A stretch of 64,000 bases of DNA from Lepidostoma basale (lineage: Eukaryota; Arthropoda; Insecta; Trichoptera; Lepidostomatidae). How positions within the stretch are numbered: position 1 is the stretch's first letter; every line of letters starts with the position of its first letter. Both the position numbers and the translations under genes were made by a program. Positions 55,210-64,000 of this stretch are shown here, one piece after another. The stretch is from NCBI GenBank assembly GCA_022606425.2, contig JAHDVF020001032.1, forward strand, positions 62,001 through 126,000, written 5' to 3'. The notes beneath the pieces were generated by a model. The model was not told the DNA's origin. It was given only the letters and a program-made list of their open reading frames with translations, and did no database searches.

Positions 55210-57080
55210 AGTTCTAAATTTGTCAAGAAATATTTTTTTGGTTTAATTTCGTCTCTGTTTTTGCTACTGTATAATATGTATCGCTGAAATACAGTTCCAG
55301 GAATGGTCTGAACTTACAATGTCACAATAAATGATCGCTGCCTTGTCTCTGCTGACTTGAGACTTCAGTATCAACATTTTCAGAGTAAATAATTGCCCTT
55401 GCCGCCCAACGAGCTACTATACCTACCATAGCAGTGCCTCGAGGTCGGAATTCTTAAAACGATTCAATTTCAGGATTGGATCTCACTGGGATTACCCAAA
55501 GATTTTCTTATTTTATTTGAACATTTTGAAAGGTGGAATATCTGGAGTTAGAATAACTTGAATTTAATCTTTAAAAACACTGTTTAATGGAAACTCCAAG
55601 GAGATTTGGGAGATTGCCATGCTTGGAATGCAAATGACGAACACGTTTGGCAGGTTTCATAGCTTCAACCGAAGTAATTTTGGAACATACCTCCCTGTAG
55701 GTACGACACGCGAGGGTCACGGCCGCCCGTGGAGAGATGTTATGGTGGAGCGCAGGCAGGTGAAAACAGCCTTTCAAAACTTCCTGGATTTTCCTTGTTC
55801 CGTCATATGTGCCGGGATTATTGTCACTATGTTCAGTCTGCTTGCTAAGCCTATATATTGCTCCTATTTCCAAAGAAGATAAAAAGTTTTGTTACTGATT
55901 TATCCTTTGTTCCACTTCATTGGGCTTCGCATTTTTCAACATAAAAAAAATCGATAAATCAGAGAAATTTTCAGTGATATCACAAAGCTGCATTATCAAA
56001 ATCAAGAATAATTTCTGATAGGTACGCTGGGAATGTTTTGTGTATAGGTGTGCATATTATTACGACAATTAAAAAACACAATGTGACCATTAAACTTGAA
56101 GTGCACTTGATTTAATTGACGCTTTGTTTTTCGGAACAGGCATTAAAAACGGGTGACAGATATTTTCAGCGGCTGAGAAAACTTGTTGGGAAAGTACGTT
56201 TAGCAACTTACTATTATAGCATGCAATACGAGTAGGTATATAACGATAACATACAACAAAGCGCGCTCTCTATGCCTATCGAAGACATTTAACGGATCCG
56301 AGCCTACCAGCCGCAGCCGGCTCAGTGGCCAATGCTCGTATTTAAGGCGCGACTTGCCGCCGCGCGCGCCAGAGACAGCCTTAGAACCCGCGCCACCGCC
56401 GGAATTAAACTTGACATATTGATCATTGCGAGTACTTTTTTATGGCAAGTGTATGTTGCATTATATTGTACGAGTATCGGAGATTAGGTGCGATTATTCC
56501 TCGGACACACTCGTAAGTTGTTATGTCAGTACCTAACCTAAACGTACTTTCCCAACAACGTATTCTCAGCACTCAAGCACCAAATGCACTATTCATTGGC
56601 TCAAACTATTCCGTTGAACTTCAATGATGACCGTATTAGAAAACTATGCCCGCCTTGTCTTTAGGTAGGTACCTATATAATATTATAATTAGGGCTGTAG
56701 ATCTCCCTACCCGCACCCGCACAGTGGATACACGCTACTCCACTCCTTACCACGTGATATATCGTCTTTTGAGCGCATTGTGCATCACGTATAATTATTA
56801 CAAGTAAAGTAAATCGGGGTAATTTGTTTGATGGATAGATTTTATATTGTAGATTCGTGTATTCTGAGAAACTTAATTAATTAAATAATTGTATATTACA
56901 TATTGTATATGGTGTGTGATATGAAGCAATTCATTGTAATCCGAACCCTTTTCAAATTAAAAAAAAATAACAGCTGCCAAAAATATAATTTTTGTATATG
57001 AACACATATACCTATATTGACATTTACTTGGGCATTCACGGCGTTGGCGTTGGGCTAAAAGCTCAACGAGTCGAAAACAA
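55210..57080. other. Intergenic DNA with one unassigned open frame
   Basis: A minus-strand frame of 100 codons (55873-55571) sits in a slightly GC-richer patch and might be a broken exon or element part. I do not recognise it. TATTTAAG at about 56339 begins a CpG-rich patch that could be a promoter, and a 19-bp inverted repeat flanks it (see findings). Confidence 0.3.
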
Positions 57081-57084
57081 AAAT

Positions 57085-57640
57085 TCTCTCTATGCCTCCA
57101 GCTCTCGTACCGTCCAGTTTTACAGCTAATAGTCAGAGTATCGAGCAGGTTACATATTTTATTTACTTGGGTAGTAGGTATTGTGAATGACAAAGTGAGT
57201 ATGAACGACGAGATAAAGAATAGGCTGAGTGCAGCCTCTCGTGCTATTTGGAAATTACGAAAGAGAGTCTCTGACAATCACGACCTCACAATAGGTCGCC
57301 GTATACTAGGCTGTAATCATTCCATCAATCACCTACGGATGCGAGACATGGGTCAGTTATAGACGCCACACCGAGTCCCTGGAAAAACTTCTGCAGCGGC
57401 ATCTTCGCCAACTAGATCCAAGAGATCCAACTGCTCCAACATGGAGACACTGCTCACTCGCGCTCTCTTGCGCAGGTCTGGTCATGTGCTACGCATGAAC
57501 GATATTACATAGTGAACTATTAGATGGGGAGAGGAAGCACGGAGGACAGCGCAAGATATAGGACAGTGAAGAGTGTAGACAGTTGGCAACCGCTAGGGCA
57601 GAGTGGAGAAGAGTCGAGGGGCCGGAGAGACGGAGAGGGG
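57085..57640 (+). mobile_element. Non-LTR retrotransposon reverse-transcriptase tail, degraded
   Basis: Broken plus-strand frames read EIKNRLSAASRAIWKLRKRV, ITYGCETW with YRRHTESLEKLLQRHLRQL, LLDGERKHGGQRKI and ATARAEWRRVEGPERRRG. This is the usual order at the end of insect endonuclease/reverse-transcriptase proteins. Several stops and shifts. Confidence 0.75.
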
Positions 57641-57789
57641 CAGAATATCCCTGTCATTCTAGGATAGGACTATTCGGCCACATATTTGGTTGGTTTGCAG
57701 TAAACGTCGTTAAATTGAAGGCACACCTGATAATGGAAAATGAAGCAGAAGATTTTATGCTGACCAAAGGCACTTCGAGAATCTGAATA

Positions 57790-60030
57790 TGTTAGCGCAA
57801 CACAAATAGTGGAGTATGGAGAAGGTAGTTGCGATAAATATACTTAAGCTGAGCTCCGATACACAAACATTTCAACCATCCAATCAGAGTCCCCGCAAAA
57901 TAATTTAATTACTTCCAAAGTTAGTAGAAGGTCTCATCTCCAGTTTAAGTACAATATTCTTGATACCTATCAATGTTCGTGAATCAATAAGTCGACTCGT
58001 AAGGTGACAACCGTCCTCTACTCGATGTCAACATTATGTCATTAATAGGACCTTGTCGAGGCCCAAACCTTAACGAGAGAAATATTGTTTTCATGGGTAG
58101 AAGACGATATCTACTCACGATGGACCAGGCACAAACGCCGATGAAGTTTCGGGTGAAATTCGTCTTAAGTGTAATATTAATTTATATGTATTTTAGAAAA
58201 TTAAATTGAATTATATTGCTTAATAAAATTACCAAAACTTGTATGGCTGGCCGATTTTTACCTCCAATGTTATTTTTTATTGTTATCAGATCAAGTACAA
58301 TAAAAAAAGCGACGTACGTTGTAAAGAATTTTGATAGACTTTAGGGTCAAATAGTCCTTTGGCCGTGGACCGCAAAGATAACCTGGTTGCAGTCTGCGGG
58401 CGGTGGCGGGCGACATTTACAATCAACATTTGAAATGTAAAGTTATTCCACTAACAACTCGTCATGTATGAATAACTGGGTTCTGTTCGGAATCAACCTT
58501 TCCTTTGTAGGTATAGGTGAGTAGGTACCGGGAATCGCTGGTGACGTAGTCTAGGAGGAAGTTTTAAAGTAATAAACTGACACTCTACGGCGACCTTCGT
58601 ATACTCGTCTGTGTGCGCGCGCAGTGCTCCGGGAGTGTTTACTGTGCACTCCAACTCCACGTTTAAATTGTCTTCTGATAAAACGGTTTATTAACTTACC
58701 TCTTTCATTAGCATCAGCGCAAATGTGTTGGCCTAGATCTTACGAGAGCTAGAATATCGGATAAACACTAAACTTGTTTACATTCTCGGTGTCAACCAGA
58801 ATGACGCATCGGCCCGGGATAGGGAAAGTTTTCACCACTCCATTGTGCTGTTCATCATTGCCAAATGGAAAAGATAACATACCTAATATTATGTATGTTA
58901 AACGGAGGGTCACTATCCACCCACTCGCTAAATCAACGTAGGTACGTACTACAATACTCGCATATTCACTACCCGTAGAATGATCGTATTGTCAACGCTA
59001 GGACAAGGGGAAAACCCATTTTCTTATTAAATCGCATTCTCGGCAGACACGTGGAGCTAGCGTGAATACATCTGTACCTACCATACCTATAGGCGGCTTA
59101 TATTCCACCGGCAGACGTGCGGCGCGACGTAGGTAGGTATTGAAAGAGTCGGCTGGACCGCAGCGGAGCGGAGCGGAGGAAGCGCGAATATAATAAGCTG
59201 TAGACGACTTATCGACCGATGATCGGTGCACGGTGAGCTGGCACGGATAAGGTTGTTGTTTTCAGGTGCACTCCCCTTGAATTACAATAGACATTTATCT
59301 CTCGCTACAACTAACGATCGATAACGATTTACGGTCGTTATGTCGTTAGACCAGATAGGTAGGTACTAACGCCAGATAGATAGAAGCCGTAGTCTTCTCT
59401 TAGAAGCCGCCGCTAATAATAGCGATGGAGACATTCTTTAACGATAACGGCAATTCCGTTACCTTCTCCGTGCAACGGCTCATGGCAGGGCTGCGCCAAA
59501 ATAAATAATGTTCGGTAACCTCGGTGTGTTCTAGATATACCTACCTAATACATACAATTGACTCAATTGGGAATATTGTTAATACACAAAAAACGAAGAA
59601 ACTTACAGTTAAATAAAGACATAGAAGATTACCCGCCGCCTACCTGAAGTACCTGAAGTAGTACCTTCAAATAAAACTTTTACTCGAAAATTACATGTCC
59701 TATGACTTTCGAGGTAATTCTGCAGGCTATTGATTTTTAAATGTTTTTTTTTATATCTCAAAACAACAGAATAACTCAAAAATGGATTATTCACATATCC
59801 AAAAGTACTTATATCTGTTTATTTTGCTTAGTTATTGGGAATATACGATAGAAGAATGGTGATTTTTCTAGTGTCCCACGCTCCTTTTGCACTTTATAAA
59901 CGAAAAATATTCATTGATAAGCTACTTCTTGTCCAAGAGTTTTATGTTATTCGGAAGGATTATATGATCCAGATTCAATAATATTCCTAGTTTAGATACA
60001 GGTCTAGATTAAAACTAGCAATTTTGTTTA
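57790..60030. other. Intergenic DNA
   Basis: No gene recognised. A small GGAGC repeat at 59162-59177. Confidence 0.35.
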
Positions 60031-60430
60031 TAGAATACACCATGGCGTTCTAAAAGATATAGGGAAAAATTAAAACATGACCCAGAAAAGCTTGAACTTC
60101 ATACAAAAAAGAGCTTAAAAGACTGAAGAAACATCTTAAAAACATAAATGAACTAACCAAAGAGCAAAAAAACGATGGAGGGAACAAAAACGGGATCAAA
60201 AAGAGAAAAAAAAAACATAGCAGGCACCAGCAGCAGCACAACAGTCAACTGTAGCAGCCAACACTTCAACATAAGTTTGGCAATCGAAACCAGTTTCTCA
60301 CTCATTTAAAATCAAACATAGAAAATTGAGTCACAATTACAAGACAGCTTTAAACAAAGCCCGACAAGAAGTAATGGAGAAGTATACAAGGATTGCAAGA
60401 AAGAGAAAAGAATTATTAAAAAAGTAACAC
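60030..60430 (+). pseudogene. Remnant of a lysine-rich coiled frame, probably transposon-derived
   Basis: Joined by eye across stops, the plus strand gives YREKLKHDPEKLELHTKKEL and WREQKRDQKEKKK, then NYKTALNKARQEVMEKY. YREKLK.DPEK..., a basic segment, is common in uncharacterised insect transposon proteins. Family not established. Confidence 0.35.
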
Positions 60431-62484
60431 TAGAAATAGGTAAAAAGATGTGTAAAAAACACAAATTTCTAGGTCTTAAAAGTCAAGTGAGAGAAAACCC
60501 AGTTTTAAAAAGAAGCCCCTGATAGATTTAATTTAATATATTTGTTTGCTATGAATAATACTCAAAGTAAAAATAATACGAAGTATAATAATTAATCTTT
60601 CTACATTATTAATTTAAATGACATAATATAGTAAAGTGTCAAAGTAAAGACAAAAATTGTGCCATTAAACGTATCACAAAGTAGCGCAGAGGAATAATTT
60701 CCAAAGAAATAGTGTTTGTTTTATTTAAAGTACTGAAAATAAGTTTTGTGTTTAAGAAGACTGTTTAGTTAAATGATAATTATATATATGTTTTACTCAA
60801 ATTGCCAATGGATTTCATTTAAAACTTACCTGAACTTTGTGACGTAATGGAATTTATGTTGTCATACCCCTTTAAAAAAATTAATTTGTTACTAAATGGA
60901 AGACTTTTCTAATTGAAATTTATTATTTTTATGAAATTAGATATATTTTACGATAGATAAAAACTTATTTGTTAATAAATAATTATTTTATTATGGGTGG
61001 AATTCCGTTACGCAACGAGCAAACTATTTGAAAAACACCCTTAAACAATCCCTAGGCCCGCCCCCCATCCACGAGGGACTTACATTAGCTGGAGAATGCA
61101 CCATTCCAGAAAAAAAAGGCAAAAGGGTATCTAGGCCACATTTAATCCAGTTTAATTTCAATTCACTTCTATATCCCAATCTCACGAAACAGAGTAAATG
61201 ATTTCAGACAGATATGGTGAGGGTGGGACAGAGTGTGGGAGGTAATTGGAATGCTCGCCTGCCTCAATAGTGACTGGATGTCAATAGTGACTCAAGTGGA
61301 CTATCCCGTGGTACAAATATTACAATGATATAAGGCTCCTGCCCGCGCTATTCTGCAGAGTGTTCAGCCCTGACTCGCAAGAGCCTCCGACAGATAACGA
61401 TAAGCGAACTTATTTTCCGTGTGCAAATATCTTTACTCTTTGATAGAAATAATTGATGAGGGTGATAATTGCCGCGATCTTTGCACTGTCTTTGTTAGCA
61501 CGAGCCTTTTTATAATATATTATCTAGAGGCATGATCTAACCTCAATCGTATATCTACAGGCGTGTTGCTACATAAGAATATAGGTACCTACAATAATAA
61601 CGGTAACCGATTCTAAAGATAATGGAAAGTCTATTAAAATAATTGTGTAGGTACAACGTTGGGGGGACCTGAACTCCTGGAATCTACTTTCGATTTTAGT
61701 TGCGAGTTCCACTTCTAAGTCATCAGGCTGTGTTTACCAATTTGGCACATTATATTTGTGTTCAGAATATCCACGAATCGCTTCTCGAGAGATTGGCCCC
61801 CCGGCCTAGATTTCGCTTTGTAATTCATATACCAAACTAATATAATTTGAGGGCGACGGGGACACTTTTGCCCGAAGCAGCACACCATTGAATTCTCCGT
61901 CGTATTCGCCACAAAGTCGTCACTCGACAACAATCTGCCCTCGGTGCTACTCGTATGTACGAGTACCTAGCTTGTTTCCGCCATGCCATTCTCTAGAAAT
62001 TATTACAATTATTTTTAGATGATTCCTACCTATTTATGTTAGACACAAGTACATAATAAACTTGCAAACATATTCGTAAAACAAAAGATTTTTTACTCGG
62101 CGTTGTCCGAACAATCATAAATAATAATGACACAAGTCGAGTCGTAAACACCAAATCTACAACACTATATAGTAGTAGGTACGTATGTTGGACCTACGTA
62201 AGTTGGAACTCGGCAGGGTAACTCAAATTTATGATTTCATTATTTTCTTTCCATTTTTTTACTCATAATTTTAGCTAAATTGAATAGAATTGGATTTGTT
62301 TTTGTATCACTAGCTGCAGCCGTGAAATATTGGGTTCATTAATGTATAAAGTTTAAAATAAAAATAGGTAGGTACTGTAGATAAAGTATTCCTCGAAGAC
62401 TCGTTTCAGATAGATATATTGACTTCACATAAAAACTTCATTCACTCTACAATCGTAATCAGTAAAAAGATTTAACTTTTTATG
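60431..62484. other. Intergenic DNA
   Basis: AT-rich; no supported gene. Confidence 0.35.
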
Positions 62485-62486
62485 TA

Positions 62487-63779
62487 GGGTAGACTGGGTA
62501 CGATTGAAACGGGGGACGGTTGAAACAAAGCGAATATCTCGACACCGTGCGTGTGGGTGAGGGGGTACAAGGGGAGAACGAAGCGGGTGACAAGTCGAAA
62601 GACGAATTTGTGTTACTTCGCTCCACGTGCGCTGTGGTTGTATATAGGGGGCCCCATTGTGTTTGTTGACGGAAATGTAAGTATTTTTTGTTAGTTCATT
62701 TTGGCAATTATTATGGTTTTATTAAGGGTTCTGTATCATTTTAATTGAAGTTTGTAGAATATGGCTGTATGAAAAGTTTTTTTTTAATTTTACTATCATT
62801 CTTTCTGTGAACCGTTTTATACCTAGAAAGGGGGATGGGGACAATTGAAACAGATTTTGTGGTACGGTTGAAACAGTTTATTTATTTAATTTTCTTGTTT
62901 CTTAGATGCCAAGGGTACGCCGAGAGGTCAGGCCGACTTATCGATGAATAAACGAGCCTATGGAGATGTAAAAGGCGGATCTTCGTTAAGAACAGCGGCA
63001 GAAAAGAATGGACTGAACCACTGTTCCCTGTTGAGGTATGTGCGCAAACGAGATGCGACTGGTGGCGATGAAAATCAAGAAATGGGATATATAGCTCACA
63101 ATCGAGTGCTTAACCAGGAACAAGAGACGGAGCTATCTAAATATTTAATTAGATGAGCAGACATATATTTTGGCCTAACTAAAAAATATGTTGTGAAATT
63201 GGCATAGGTATAATATAAACTAACCGTCAAGTACGACTTTTTACGACCTCGGGGATGACAACGAAATGGTTGACGAAGAATGGTTTCGCATGTTTATAAG
63301 AAATCCTGAACTGTCAGTACGTGCAGCACAGGCTACAAGTCTTATCTATATAATAAATTATATAAATAAAATTCAAGTTAAACTATCGTGTTTACTATTA
63401 TATTATATTATAAATTGTCACTCCCTTTTCCGTCAAGACCTTCCATAAGCAGCCCCATCGTACCTATTAGTTGTCTTACGTTTGATGTATATCAAGGTGA
63501 GACTGGTTCAAATATTTCTTTATGGTTGCGAGTCTTGGACTATTCGAACATCGGAGATTCAACCGTCCCCAGCATGGGGACGGTTGAATCAAAATACTTA
63601 TTTTTTTTTTAATTTTGATTTTATACATAAAATACAATACGGTGATCTCAAATAACATTGCCCATTAGTAGACAGATATATGGTATTTTATTTAATATAT
63701 TACTATCATCGCTAGCTTAACTAATCCCGATGCAATGGACGATAAACGCTAAAATGTTTCAACCGTACCCAGTCTACCC
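62487..63779 (+). mobile_element. Pogo/Tigger-like DNA transposon, copy 2, non-autonomous
   Basis: Ends GGGTAGACTGGGTACGATTG and, complementing the right end, GGGTAGACTGGGTACGGTTG, with TA duplicated at 62485-62486 and 63780-63781. Same family as 46332-48116. Repeated words here are GGGGACGGTTGAAAC-like. 1293 bp. Confidence 0.88.
62944..63350 (+). pseudogene. Psq/CENPB-type DNA-binding remnant in copy 2
   Basis: The frame 62944-63156 gives VKGGSSLRTAAEKNGLNHCS and LLRYVRKR (Pipsqueak-type helix-turn-helix), then VLNQEQETELSKYLIR and a stop. Next come IYFGLTKKYVVKLA and, at 63266, EEWFRMFIRNPELSVRAAQA with TSL. The match to copy 1 ends at this ATSL. No DDE domain follows. Confidence 0.78.
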
Positions 63780-63781
63780 TA

Positions 63782-64000
63782 AATCTTATTTTTTAACACG
63801 CGTTCACAATTTCACAATAAATAAAACAAAGTCAAAAATCGTGTTAGTTACACCATTTATAACTCGGGAACGGCTGGACCAATTTTGAAGATCTTATATT
63901 TGCTGGATTTGTCTCCGTTCCGGATAACAGAATAATTATTAAAACATTTGAAAAAATCACTTAAATGATTTAAAATTAATTATATTTGTCATACGTTTGA
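63782..64000. other. Intergenic DNA
   Basis: AT-rich right edge, nothing recognised. Confidence 0.3.

Noticed and set aside
55571..55873. Minus-strand 100-codon open frame
   Set aside because: Looks moderately coding but no family, start or splice partner could be supported; left as unassigned in the gap entry.

Overview
This is a eukaryotic window, almost certainly an insect. The coding exons have GT-AG introns, the SNAP-25 protein reads like the insect type, and the intergenic DNA is AT-rich and full of mariner, pogo/Tigger-like, hAT-like, non-LTR, SINE and LTR elements. Short words such as TAGGTACCTA and TATAATATTATA recur throughout. A sternorrhynchan hemipteran is one guess, but nothing here fixes the order.

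Layout. 60-501 is the last exon of an unidentified plus-strand gene. It is followed by a decayed mariner (841-2050). A complete small phytanoyl-CoA-dioxygenase-family gene (266 aa, four coding exons, TATA box) lies at about 2789-5821. From 5.8 to 15.9 kb no coding gene is visible. That stretch holds retroelement and mariner fragments, two candidate non-coding first exons, and a perfect 118-bp-arm palindrome carrying a hammerhead-ribozyme-like motif (11563-11816). The insect SNAP-25 gene occupies 15975-27.5 kb on the plus strand. A zinc transporter of the ZIP family (408 aa) converges on it from the minus strand (28785-50204). A 20 kb intron of the ZIP gene holds a nearly 8 kb non-coding LTR element nested in a mariner, two SINEs and two further transposons. 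From 50.7 to 64 kb I find no host gene, only hAT-like, foldback, non-LTR and a second pogo-like element.

Most striking. SNAP-25 carries three interchangeable 49-nt cassette exons that encode the ionic-layer segment of the first SNARE helix, plus two alternative terminal exons, giving up to six proteins. The middle cassette diverges almost everywhere except at the SNARE layer positions. The LTR element (LTRs 1743 and 1752 bp, about five substitutions apart, 4-bp target duplication ATTG, no gag or pol) looks like a recently moved large retrotransposon derivative. Two pogo-like elements share terminal repeats and an iterated binding-site-like word, and both keep only the DNA-binding half of a transposase.
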